This document shows positions 43,634 to 53,976 of a stretch of DNA of 53,976 nucleotides, one piece after another. The notes beneath the pieces are model-generated. The model ran no database searches and was not told the origin of the DNA. It worked only from the letters and a program-made list of their open reading frames with translations. The number at the start of each line of letters is the position of its first letter. The first letter of the stretch is position 1. Origin of the DNA: Verrucomicrobiota bacterium. Its GTDB lineage: Bacteria > Verrucomicrobiota > Verrucomicrobiia > Chthoniobacterales > UBA10450. Where the stretch lies: contig CADDYX010000001.1 of assembly GCA_902810735.1 (NCBI GenBank), positions 1 to 53,976 on the forward strand, read 5' to 3'. A program made the translations under genes and the position numbers.

Positions 43634-46471
43634 ATGAGCATTGCTTCTCGCGCACTCGCCATCGCCTCGATTGCCCTGTTGTCAATCAACTCCGCTCCCG
43701 CGCAGCAACCGCCCGCCGCGCAAACCGCCTCGAGCAATCCGCCGCAGCAAACCGTCGAGAATCCGCCGCACCCGGTGCCCGTGCTGCCGCCGCTCAGCGA
43801 TATTCAATTCAAGAACCTAAAGGCGCGCAGCATCGGACCGGCGACCCCGGGTGGTCGCGTTTCCGAGATCGCGATCGATCCGCGCAATCCGGCAGTGTTT
43901 TTCGTCGGCTTCAGCACCGGCGGTTTGTTCAAGACCGGCGATAACGGCGTCACGTTCGAGCCGGTATTCGACCGCGAGGCAGTGCAATCGATTGGTGCCG
44001 TAGCCGTGGCGCCGTCGAATTCCGATGTGGTGTGGGTCGGCACGGGTGAAGCGAGCGATCGCAACACGGCAGAGTGGGGCAATGGCGTTTATCGCTCAAC
44101 CGACGGGGGCGGAACGTGGCAGCACGTCGGCCTGAATAACAGCCGCACGATCGGTCGAATCGTCGTCCATCCGACCAATCCGGACATCGCGTATGTCGCC
44201 GCCGGAGGAAATCTCTGGGCAGACGGCGGTGAGCGCGGTGTGTTTAAAACGACTGACGGCGGCAGAACGTGGAAGCCGGTCTTACAGGCGCCGCAACCGG
44301 CCAACGCGGTCGTCGGCTGCAGTGACATTGTAATGGATTCGGCGAACCCGGAGGTGCTGTACGCGGCACTGTATGCGCGGCGGCGGACGCCGTGGAGCTT
44401 CACTTTCGGACCAGCGCTCACTGGCGGTCAGGACCTCGGCGGCATTTTCAAGACGACGAACGGTGGCGCGACCTGGAAAAAGGTCACCGCCGGTCTGCCT
44501 GGCGCAACCGGCCGGATCGGCCTCGCTGTCTGCGCGGCAAATCCGAAGATCGTGATCGCGGTCGTGCAGAGCAATGAAGGCGGCGCCGGCGATTTCACGG
44601 ACATCCACAGCAAAGCCGGCGGCGTGTTTCGCTCCGAAGATGGCGGTGAAAAATGGGCGCGCGTGAGTGATTACGATCCGCGGCCGTTTTACTTCAGCCA
44701 AATCCGAATTGATCCGGCGAATGACCAGCGCGTCTACTTGTTAGGCTTCGCGCTTCTCGTCTCCGACGACGGCGGCCACAGCTTCCGCGAAGATTTTTCC
44801 GAAAAACTGCACCCCGACCAGCACGCGCTCGCGATCCAGCCGGGCAGCGCGCCCGCGCCGAAGCCGCCGAAACCTGAGGACAAAAACTCCGGCAAGGGCG
44901 GACAAAAACCTGGAGTTTGCGAGCGGGTAATTATCGGCAACGACGGCGGTGTTTACCAGACCTACAGCGCCGGCAAAACGTGGGAGCATCTCGCGCGGAT
45001 TGCGGCGGGCGAGTTTTACCGGATCGCGATGGACGACACGCGTCCCTATTACCGCGTGGCCGGCGGTTTACAGGACAACTGCAACTGGATCGGACCGAGC
45101 GGCGTCGCGAGCAAGGAAGGCATTCGCAATTCCGATTGGACGCCTTTCACCGGCGCGGATGGGTTTTACGTGCAGTTCGATCCGCAGGACCGCGACACGT
45201 TCTACGGCGTCAACCAGGGCGGCAACATCGCGCGGTTCAACATGCGGACGGGGGAGCTGCGAGGCATCCGGCCGGAAGCGGCGGAAGGTCAGCCGCGTTA
45301 CCGTTTTCATTGGAACTCGCCGCTCATCGTGAGCAAGCACAAACCGGGCGTGCTGTATCTCGGCGGTAACCACGTCTTTCGCCTCTGGGATCGCGCGGAG
45401 CGATACGCGGAGATCAGCCCCGACCTAACCCACAACCTAGCCGACCGCGGCAATGCAGTCGGGAGCGGCGCAGAGAACTTTGGTGTCGTCTACTCACTCG
45501 CCGAATCGCCGATGCGCGCAGGGCTGCTTTGGGCCGGAACCGACGACGGCCGATTGTGGGTGACGGACAACGACGGCGGCCGCTGGACCGAGATGACGGA
45601 CAATCTGCCCGAGCCGGTTCGCGGACAGTGGATCGTTCGGATTGAACCCGGAGCGCAGGATCCGAACGTCGCCTACGTCGCAGCCAACGGGTACCGCGTC
45701 GGTGACGATCGGCCGATTATCGCGCGCACGGCTGATGGCGGCAAAACGTGGACGAACATTGTGGGGGAAGGTCTGCCGCCGAACGCGCCGGTGGAAGTCC
45801 TCCGTGAAGATCCGGGCAACCCGCGGCTGCTTTATTGCGGCACGCATTTTGGTTTGTTCGCGTCGTTCGATCGGGGCGCACACTGGGTGAAGGTCGGCGG
45901 GCTGCCGGCAGTTCGAGTCGATGACGTCCAGATCCATCCCCGCACGAACGATCTCGTGATTGCAACGCATGGGCGCAGCGTCGCGATTCTCGATGACGTG
46001 CGGCCGTTCCGGGAATTCACGCCCGAGATCGCAGCCGAGCCGGCGCACTTATTCAGCGTGCCTCCGGCGACAGGCGTGTATCAGGCTGCCGGCTGGGCCG
46101 AATGGGCGGGTAAAGGAAATTTCCGCGGCCAGAATCCACCGGAAGGCGCGCTCTTCACCGTCTGGGTGAAGGAATTCACCGGCGACGAGATCAAGATCGC
46201 GATTGCTAGTTCGAGCGGAACGCCGGTTGCAAATCTTAAGGCGCCAGGCGTCGCGGGTTTCTCACGATTGAGCTGGGACATGCGTCCAACCGAGGACGTG
46301 GTCACCAAGTATGGAGGCGAGGATCCGAAGAAGTTGCTGCCGAGCGGCGATTACACGGCCGAGCTGAGCTTTGGGCGAACGAAAATGAAGCAGACGTTCC
46401 ACCTCGACGTCGCACAAGGAATCACCACGCGCGGCGCGGCCTTGCCCGAAGCAACGCCAGCACCACACTGA
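43634..46471 (+). CDS. secreted Asp-box (BNR/VPS10-type) beta-propeller protein
   Basis: 945 residues from ATG 43634; a frame open to 43535 adds no signal. The signal peptide is ALAIASIALLSINSAPAQ, followed by a Pro-rich linker. Eight or more Asp-box motifs are visible, for example STDGGGTW, TTDGGRTW, TTNGGATW, SEDGGEKW, TADGGKTW. They define two sortilin/VPS10-like propellers of the kind annotated as 'glycosyl hydrolase' in many soil bacteria; no catalytic residues are evident, so an enzymatic role is unproven. The last ~130 residues are a beta-sandwich-like domain. It is divergent from the tricorn-like protease, about 118 bases away. Confidence 0.88.
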   Translation: MSIASRALAIASIALLSINSAPAQQPPAAQTASSNPPQQTVENPPHPVPVLPPLSDIQFKNLKARSIGPATPGGRVSEIAIDPRNPAVFFVGFSTGGLFKTGDNGVTFEPVFDREAVQSIGAVAVAPSNSDVVWVGTGEASDRNTAEWGNGVYRSTDGGGTWQHVGLNNSRTIGRIVVHPTNPDIAYVAAGGNLWADGGERGVFKTTDGGRTWKPVLQAPQPANAVVGCSDIVMDSANPEVLYAALYARRRTPWSFTFGPALTGGQDLGGIFKTTNGGATWKKVTAGLPGATGRIGLAVCAANPKIVIAVVQSNEGGAGDFTDIHSKAGGVFRSEDGGEKWARVSDYDPRPFYFSQIRIDPANDQRVYLLGFALLVSDDGGHSFREDFSEKLHPDQHALAIQPGSAPAPKPPKPEDKNSGKGGQKPGVCERVIIGNDGGVYQTYSAGKTWEHLARIAAGEFYRIAMDDTRPYYRVAGGLQDNCNWIGPSGVASKEGIRNSDWTPFTGADGFYVQFDPQDRDTFYGVNQGGNIARFNMRTGELRGIRPEAAEGQPRYRFHWNSPLIVSKHKPGVLYLGGNHVFRLWDRAERYAEISPDLTHNLADRGNAVGSGAENFGVVYSLAESPMRAGLLWAGTDDGRLWVTDNDGGRWTEMTDNLPEPVRGQWIVRIEPGAQDPNVAYVAANGYRVGDDRPIIARTADGGKTWTNIVGEGLPPNAPVEVLREDPGNPRLLYCGTHFGLFASFDRGAHWVKVGGLPAVRVDDVQIHPRTNDLVIATHGRSVAILDDVRPFREFTPEIAAEPAHLFSVPPATGVYQAAGWAEWAGKGNFRGQNPPEGALFTVWVKEFTGDEIKIAIASSSGTPVANLKAPGVAGFSRLSWDMRPTEDVVTKYGGEDPKKLLPSGDYTAELSFGRTKMKQTFHLDVAQGITTRGAALPEATPAPH

Positions 46472-46483
46472 CGGATGTTTCAC

Positions 46484-46500
46484 GCGGCTCACACAGCCGC
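46484..46500. terminator. stem-loop after the Asp-box gene, usable on both strands
   Basis: GCGGCT-cacac-AGCCGC is a perfect six-pair stem 12 bases after the stop at 46471. It is followed by CTTTG rather than a long T-run, so an intrinsic terminator is only moderately likely. On the minus strand it lies just after the small open frame ending at 46509. Confidence 0.4.
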
Positions 46501-46508
46501 CTTTGCGA

Positions 46509-46703
46509 TTACGCGGCGAGCAGCTCGAAATCGTCGAGCGCAGCGATTAATTCGCAGCCCGCGATGAGTTTCGCGAGATCGTCGCAATCAGCGAGCGCTT
46601 CGTCATTGATAATGCGCTGCCAGAATGGAGGCGGTGTGGCACGGAATTCAGAGTCGCCGAAGAAGTCGATTTGGGGCATGAACAGTTCTTTAGCAACGCG
46701 CAT
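46509..46703 (-). CDS. small hypothetical protein (64 residues)
   Basis: Open frame from ATG 46703 to TAA at 46509, giving MRVAKELFMPQIDFF and an acidic, Asp/Leu/Ala-rich C-terminal half (NDEALADCDDLAKLIAGCEL). The frame is open further back to an ATG at 46826, but that lies inside the tRNA gene and is not a credible start. No ribosome-binding site is seen. I do not recognise a family. It could be a degraded remnant or a chance frame; its position just downstream of tRNA-His and before a terminator-like stem is the only support. Confidence 0.3.
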   Translation of the reverse strand: MRVAKELFMPQIDFFGDSEFRATPPPFWQRIINDEALADCDDLAKLIAGCELIAALDDFELLAA

Positions 46704-46768
46704 GCCACCGACTTCAGCGACGGCCCGCCGCACGCGGAAATCGGCAGTCGGAATCGAACTGTGATCCG

Positions 46769-46841
46769 GGTGGCCGACGGGACTCGAACCCGCAACAGCC
46801 AGAACCACAATCTGGAGCTCTACCATTGAGCTACGGCCACC
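46769..46841 (-). tRNA. tRNA-His (anticodon GTG)
   Basis: Read on the minus strand, the gene folds into a full cloverleaf. The acceptor stem GTGGCCG pairs with CGGCCAC, and an extra encoded G at position -1 faces C73, the identity element of bacterial tRNA-His. The D arm is TAGCTCAATGGTAGAGCT-like, the anticodon loop is ATTGTGGT with anticodon GTG, and the T arm is GCGGGTTCGAGTCCCGT. CCA is not encoded. It reads CAC/CAT codons. Confidence 0.97.
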
Positions 46842-46851
46842 GTGTGGGCTG

Positions 46852-46879
46852 ATTTTACCGCGAATCGCTCGAATGCAAA
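46852..46879 (-). promoter_or_regulatory. predicted promoter of tRNA-His
   Basis: On the minus strand TAAAAT (46857-46852) is a good -10 box, ten bases upstream of the tRNA 5' end. A TTTGCA-like -35 lies 16 bases further up (46879-46874). No UP element or stringent-control discriminator is obvious beyond the GC-rich CAGCCCACAC between -10 and the tRNA. Confidence 0.5.
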
Positions 46880-46914
46880 ACGCGCCGACCGCGCGTTTGG
46901 CATGGCGGTCGCTC

Positions 46915-46920
46915 TATAGA
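46915..46920 (+). promoter_or_regulatory. candidate -10 box of the TPR-protein gene
   Basis: TATAGA ends seven bases before the ATG at 46928. The -35 position is poor (GC-rich). If used, transcription would start at or next to the start codon, giving a leaderless or near-leaderless message. Confidence 0.35.
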
Positions 46921-46927
46921 CAGCGTG

Positions 46928-49210
46928 ATGGCTGGAACCATTGCAACCCCGACCCATTTTGTTAGCGTCGTTGCCGTGCGACGCACGAAGATCTGTCTGC
47001 TGCTCCTTGGCATCGTCGCGCTGATCGCGATGCCGCCCTCGATCCGGGCGCAATCCGACGACCCGAGCGAGATTTTTCTCAAGGCCTACATGAGCTCGCA
47101 ACAGGGCGAAAAACTCGAGCACGACAATCAGTTCGACCCCGCGCTCGCGAAGTTCCGGTTCGCCGGCAGCCTGCTGGAACAACTCAAGAAAACGCACGCC
47201 GATTGGCAGCCGGCGATCGTTGAATATCGCAGCCGCAAAATCGGCGAAAGCATCCTGCGGTTGCAGGATAAAATGGCGGCGCAAAAGGACCTGGTCAGCG
47301 CAAGCGATCCCGGCCCGGTGAACCCGCCGGTTCTTCCCGGCAATGGCGGCCCTCCCGTCCAAGCGCAGGCGGAGTCGCCGGCTGAGAATACTGCGCCGGT
47401 GCTACCGGAACACGCCGGCGCGCCAGATCCAAACGTGCAGCTTGTTAAACCGCCGAGCGCCCCCGCCCGGAAAGATGACATCGCGGCGCCAATCGTGACC
47501 GACGCAACGATCAGCGAAACGACCAAGCAATTGCGCGCCCGGGTCGACCAGCTCCAGACCGAGCTGCAAAAATCAAAGAAAGACTACGCCGCCGTCCAAA
47601 AACAGAAGGATGACCTCAACGGTCGCCTGCAGGAAACGAACTCGCGTTTGCAGAAAGCGCAGCACGAGATCGAGACCGCGCAAGCCGCGGAGAAACAGGT
47701 CCGCGGCCAGCTCGCCGCCGCACAGGAATCGCTTGAAAAGCTGAAATCCACCTCCGATGCCAAAGGGCAGGAAGCGCTCCGGGCGGAGATCGCCGATTTA
47801 AAGAAAGCACTCGCTACGGCCGAGCAGGGCAGGGTGAGCGCGGAGAAGCAGAAGGAGGAATCGACGGCGAAGTTGAATGACGCGAACACACGCGTCGCCA
47901 GCGTTACGAAAGAGCGCGATCAGCTCATCGCGCAGCTGCAGGCTGGCAAACAGGCGCAGGACCGCGTGCAGGCGCTGATCGCCGAAAATTCCGATCTCCA
48001 GCAGAAACTCGCGAATGCGGAAAAGGCGGTTCGCGGGATCAACAGCGATCGTCCGGAGAAACAACAGCAGGTCGCGGAGGTTCAACAGCAGGTCGACCAG
48101 CTCCGGCAGCAGCTCGCCGCGAAGGACAAACAGAACAAGGAATTCGAAGCGACCATCGCGGATCTGCGGTCGCAGCTTGACGATAGCGCGGCCGAGCTGA
48201 GCAAAGCGAAGCTGACCGGCGCAAACCCGGAAGAGACCGCGCGGCTGACGAAAGAGAACGAAATCCTTCGCAATATCGTGGTGCGCGAACGGCAGGAAGA
48301 AGCGCGTCGCGAACAAGCCAAGAAGCTGATGCTGGCTGAATTCAACAAGCTGCAGATCAAATCCGACACGTTGAACGAGCAGATCGCGTTACTCGCGCAG
48401 CCGGTGACGAAGTTAAGTCCGGAAGAGCTCGCGCTGTTGCGCCAGCCGGTGGTTGCAATTTCAGACAACAATCCCGGGACTATGACGGCGAGCTTCACAT
48501 TGCCGAAGCAGGAGCCTGCGGGTGCTGAGAACGCGCCGAAGCCGAACGGGTCCGGCACACCGGCAGCAGTGGCCGGCGCAAATTCGGCCGGCACCGCGCC
48601 GGAAAAGCGAGCGAATGATTCGTCTTCCGTGCAGACGATGCCGAAACCGGCGGTTCCCGAGGAGCTCGTTCCGACCGCAAGAGAAGCGAAAATGAGCTTC
48701 GACAACGGCAAATATCACGCCGCCGAGAAGGGTTATCAGAAGATCCTGTCGAAGGTGCCGGATAATCTCTATGCGCTGTCGAATCTCGGCGTCGTCTATT
48801 TTCGCACCGGCAAATTGAAAGCGGCCGAGCTGACGTTGAAGAAAGCTACGGTGCTCGATCCGCAGGATGAATTTTCGCACCGCACGCTCGGGATTGTTTA
48901 TTACGGCGAGCGAAAATTCGATGATGCAGTCACCGAGCTCACGCGCGCTCTCGCGATCAATCCGAAGAGCTTCATCGCTCATAACTATCTCGGCATCACC
49001 GCGAGCCAGAAAGGCTGGCAGGAAGCTGCCGAGAAAGAGATGCAGGAGGCGATCGCGGTGAATCCGGATTACGCCGACGCGCATTATAACCTGGCCGTGA
49101 TCTACGCGACCGCGCAGCCGCCGTCGAAAGAACAGGCGAAAGAGCATTACGCAAAGGCGACGCAGCTCGGGGCGGAGGCGGATCCATCACTGGAAAAGCT
49201 GCTGCGCTAA
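46928..49210 (+). CDS. secreted coiled-coil and TPR protein
   Basis: 760 residues from ATG 46928 (a GTG at 46925 is adjacent). The signal peptide is ICLLLLGIVALIAMPPSIRAQ. Then come an alpha-helical region (about 25-120), a Pro/Ala-rich linker (about 120-190), a long coiled coil (about 195-480, repeats of Gln/Lys/Glu/Ala such as LRARVDQLQTELQ and LAAAQESLEKLKS), another linker, and a C-terminal TPR block (about 580-760) with YHAAEKGYQKIL, LKAAELTLKKATVLDPQD, FDDAVTELTRALAINPKS and WQEAAEKEMQEAIAVNPDY. It is probably a periplasmic scaffold. No enzyme domain is seen. Paralogues of this type are common in Verrucomicrobiota; function unknown. Confidence 0.82.
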   Translation: MAGTIATPTHFVSVVAVRRTKICLLLLGIVALIAMPPSIRAQSDDPSEIFLKAYMSSQQGEKLEHDNQFDPALAKFRFAGSLLEQLKKTHADWQPAIVEYRSRKIGESILRLQDKMAAQKDLVSASDPGPVNPPVLPGNGGPPVQAQAESPAENTAPVLPEHAGAPDPNVQLVKPPSAPARKDDIAAPIVTDATISETTKQLRARVDQLQTELQKSKKDYAAVQKQKDDLNGRLQETNSRLQKAQHEIETAQAAEKQVRGQLAAAQESLEKLKSTSDAKGQEALRAEIADLKKALATAEQGRVSAEKQKEESTAKLNDANTRVASVTKERDQLIAQLQAGKQAQDRVQALIAENSDLQQKLANAEKAVRGINSDRPEKQQQVAEVQQQVDQLRQQLAAKDKQNKEFEATIADLRSQLDDSAAELSKAKLTGANPEETARLTKENEILRNIVVRERQEEARREQAKKLMLAEFNKLQIKSDTLNEQIALLAQPVTKLSPEELALLRQPVVAISDNNPGTMTASFTLPKQEPAGAENAPKPNGSGTPAAVAGANSAGTAPEKRANDSSSVQTMPKPAVPEELVPTAREAKMSFDNGKYHAAEKGYQKILSKVPDNLYALSNLGVVYFRTGKLKAAELTLKKATVLDPQDEFSHRTLGIVYYGERKFDDAVTELTRALAINPKSFIAHNYLGITASQKGWQEAAEKEMQEAIAVNPDYADAHYNLAVIYATAQPPSKEQAKEHYAKATQLGAEADPSLEKLLR

Positions 49211-49219
49211 TGCTGCAGC

Positions 49220-49242
49220 GCGGGTTGCTGAGCGCCCGCTAC
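49220..49242 (-). repeat. single REP-like element
   Basis: On the minus strand the element opens GTAGC (49242 downward) and forms GCGGG-cgctcagcaa-CCCGC. It lies between the TPR-protein stop (49210) and the GTG start of the DUF2071 gene (49253). It shares the GTAG foot but has a weaker, more open stem than the pairs elsewhere in this window. Confidence 0.45.
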
Positions 49243-49941
49243 AGGTGATTTCGTGCTGAAGCCGGTCCTGACCGCGAACTGGCAGTACCTCGCGCTGCTC
49301 AACTTTCGGATCGACGCCGACCTGATCGCAGCACACCTGCCCGCCGGCACTGAGGTCGACTTCTACAACGGCGAAACTTATGTCAGCATCGTCGGCTTCC
49401 TGTTCTACCACACGATCGTGATCGGCCTGCCGATCCCGCGGCACCGCAACTTCGAAGACGTAAGCCTCCGCTTCTACGTGCGGAAAAAATCCGGCGATAC
49501 ATGGCGCCGCGGCATTGTTTCAATTCGAGAGCTGGTGCCGAAAATCGCAATCCCGGTCACCGCGCGTGTGTTTCACGGCGAACCGTATCAGGCGCTTCCG
49601 ATGCGCAGCGAAGTGATCGACCGCGACGACCAAGTGAGCGCGCGTTACGAGTGGCGGCGCGGCTCGAGATGGGAACGGCTCGCGATGACCGCGCGCGGAG
49701 AAGCGCAGACCGTCGCAGCGGGTTCACACGAGGAATTCATCACCGGGCATTGCTGGAGCTACACGAAGCGCAGCGAGCGCACGAGCGAGTACCAGGTCGA
49801 ACATCCGCGCTGGAAGATTTGGCCGGCCCAGTCGCACGATTTCGCTGCCGACGTGGCGACACTATACGGCACGCGCTTCGTAGATGTGCTCGCGGCTCCG
49901 CCGGTTTCGGCGTTCATCGCGGACGGATCGTTTGTGACGGT

Positions 49942-52853
<2,912 letters not shown>

Positions 52854-52857
<4 letters not shown>

Positions 52858-53348
52858 TTCAGTTCCCCGAGCCGCGCCTTTACTTTCTCGAAGTTCGGCA
52901 GCGCGCGCGCGTCGTCGTTGCTCTCCGCGTATTGAATCACGCCGTGCCGGTCGATGATGAAAACGGCGCGCTTCGGCACTCCGCCCATCGGCAAGTTCAC
53001 TTGCGGCAGGAACGAATCGTAGGCCACCTGATAAGCGCGGGCGACCTGGTGCTCGTAATCACTCAGCAGCGGGACGGTGATCTTCTCTTTTTGCGCCCAT
53101 GCCTCCTGCGCGAAGGGATTGTCGCCGCTGATCCCGTAAATCGTCGTGCCGAGGCTGCTGTAAGCCGACAGATCCATGCTGATGCCGCACATTTCGGTGG
53201 TGCACGTTCCAGTGAACGCCATCGGAAAAAACAGGAGCAGCGTACAGCCGTTGCCGAAGTTGTCGCTCAGCGTGACGAGCTGCGGCCCGTCGGCGGTTTT
53301 GGTGGGGAGCGTGAAATCGGGCGCTTTGGTTCCAACTGCGAGTGCCAT
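52854..53348 (-). CDS. peroxiredoxin (AhpE/Bcp-like)
   Basis: 164 residues, thioredoxin fold. [12 protein letters not shown] opens it; the peroxidatic Cys49 is in [13 protein letters not shown], matching P-x3-T-x2-C, and a possible second Cys54 lies five residues later. [18 protein letters not shown] is the usual strand near the conserved Arg. It reduces hydrogen peroxide or organic peroxides using a thiol partner. It lies directly upstream of acnA, overlapping by four bases, behind a strong promoter. It is cytoplasmic (no signal peptide). Resolving-Cys mechanism is uncertain. Confidence 0.92.
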
Positions 53349-53360
53349 GGCAAGAGATTC

Positions 53361-53388
53361 ACTATAGAAACGTGGTGAGGCCGGTCAA
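53361..53388 (-). promoter_or_regulatory. predicted sigma-70 promoter of the peroxiredoxin-acnA operon
   Basis: On the minus strand TTGACC (53388-53383) and TATAGT (53366-53361) are separated by 16 bases, near consensus. The expected start of transcription is about six bases before the ATG at 53348, so the leader would be very short. Confidence 0.6.
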
Positions 53389-53408
53389 AACGTTGGCAGA
53401 CTGCGCGG

Positions 53409-53897
53409 GTGGAATTGCTCTGCTGGCTCGGAGTCATCGTGCTTTTCGCCGTCGGCCTGCTCGGCACGGTTGTCCCTGTCCTTCCCGGACCCACAATCAT
53501 CCTCGCCGCAGCAGTCCTTCACCGTGTTCTATTGCCGGCTGAGAAGAGCGTGAGCTGGATCGTGATCGCGCTCCTCGCGGCGCTCACCGCCGCGTCGTAC
53601 GCGGTCGATTTTCTCGCGAGTTACTTTGGTGCCAAGCGGTTTGGCGCAACTCGGTGGGGCAGCTTCGGCGCGATCGTCGGCGCAATTGTGGGTGTCTTTT
53701 TCGGGCTGCCGGGGTTGTTCATTGGTCCGATCGCGGGCGTGATCGTGTTCGAATTCATCCGCCACCGGCGGTTGATCGCGGCGGGCAAGGCAGGCTGGGG
53801 CACGCTGCTCGGAACGATCGCGGGCATGCTGGTAAAGTTGGCTCTCGCGCTTGCGATGATCGTCATTTTCCTGATGAACGCGCCGCCACCGATCTGA
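53409..53897 (+). CDS. DUF456 family membrane protein
   Basis: 162 residues from GTG 53409. About four or five membrane segments: LGVIVLFAVGLLGTVVPVLPG, VSWIVIALLAALTAASYAVD, a Gly-rich GAIVGAIVGVFFGLPGLFIG-like pair, and ALALAMIVIFLMNAPP. The GTVVPVLPGP and GLPGLFIGPIAG motifs are diagnostic of DUF456. Function is unknown in the family. It is divergent from the peroxiredoxin by 60 bases. Confidence 0.88.
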   Translation: MELLCWLGVIVLFAVGLLGTVVPVLPGPTIILAAAVLHRVLLPAEKSVSWIVIALLAALTAASYAVDFLASYFGAKRFGATRWGSFGAIVGAIVGVFFGLPGLFIGPIAGVIVFEFIRHRRLIAAGKAGWGTLLGTIAGMLVKLALALAMIVIFLMNAPPPI

Positions 53898-53930
53898 TGT
53901 CCGGCAAAATACCACTTGCACGCCGAATCA

Positions 53931-53945
53931 CTTTGTAATACAAAG
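53931..53945. promoter_or_regulatory. perfect 15-base palindrome, likely operator
   Basis: CTTTGTAATACAAAG has 7-base arms around a central A. A TTGCAC -35-like box (53916-53921) is 17 bases from TACAAA (53939-53944), so the palindrome would cover the -10 region. It ends five bases before the GTG at 53951. The arrangement resembles a self-regulated repressor gene. Confidence 0.5.
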
Positions 53946-53950
53946 CCAAC

Positions 53951-53976
53951 GTGACGGACGCAGATCGAGCTGAAGA
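53951..53976 (+). CDS. start of a further gene (3' end outside window)
   Basis: GTG at 53951 begins an open frame VTDADRAE running off the end. Only eight codons are visible, so no family can be assigned. Its position just after a perfect palindrome in a promoter suggests a transcription regulator, perhaps PadR-like, but this is speculation from context. Confidence 0.35.

Noticed and set aside
46704-46826. Start of the small minus-strand frame at 46826
   Set aside because: This start lies within the tRNA-His gene; the part from 46703 is at best a weak hypothetical.

Overview
The window is a 54 kb stretch of a high-GC, Gram-negative-type bacterial chromosome. Gene content (cell-surface polysaccharide export, secreted tricorn-like and Asp-box proteins, a PUR/DUF3276 protein, a c-di-AMP cyclase, TPR proteins) suggests Verrucomicrobiota, probably a soil Spartobacteria/Chthoniobacterales lineage. 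That placement is inferred from protein style; no 16S rRNA gene is present. Genes are densely packed, with many start/stop overlaps and almost no long intergenic DNA. I saw no phage, insertion sequence or CRISPR array.

Region 1 (1-7.2 kb) is mainly metabolism: the tail of an FAD-dependent oxidoreductase, then on the minus strand gcvP (glycine decarboxylase) and ilvA (threonine ammonia-lyase), a PAS-type hybrid histidine kinase, and a divergent short-chain dehydrogenase.

Region 2 (7.4-32.9 kb) is a Wzx/Wzy-type exopolysaccharide locus. It starts with an outer-membrane beta-barrel, a short Wza-like export protein and a Wzc-like co-polymerase/tyrosine kinase, then a Wzx-like flippase. A long run of mostly overlapping genes follows: about eleven glycosyltransferases, a Wzy-like polymerase, two hexapeptide acyltransferases and two methyltransferase-like proteins. 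A convergent priming sugar-phosphate transferase (WcaJ type) and a second O-antigen-ligase-like protein fused to a TPR-like tail close the locus. Together they would prime, assemble, decorate, flip, polymerise and export a complex heteropolysaccharide.

Region 3 (32.9-40.1 kb) has pyruvate phosphate dikinase, a PUR-family nucleic-acid-binding protein and RNase R on the minus strand, divergent from folP, the diadenylate cyclase cdaA and a 49-residue membrane microprotein overlapping the cdaA end. Region 4 (40.1-49.2 kb) has a secreted tricorn-like S41 protease, a secreted Asp-box propeller protein, tRNA-His and a coiled-coil/TPR protein. Region 5 (49.2-54 kb) has a DUF2071 protein, aconitase translationally coupled to a peroxiredoxin, a DUF456 membrane protein, and the start of a further gene behind a perfect palindrome.

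The most unusual signal is a set of REP-like elements: a GTAG tetranucleotide followed by a short imperfect palindrome, often as inverted pairs. One pair ends gcvP, another element ends the cdaA-linked microprotein, a single copy lies at 49.2 kb, and one complete inverted pair sits in frame inside the RNase R coding region, where it is translated as about 22 extra residues. Several genes also have a -10 box so close to the start codon that leaderless or near-leaderless transcripts are expected.
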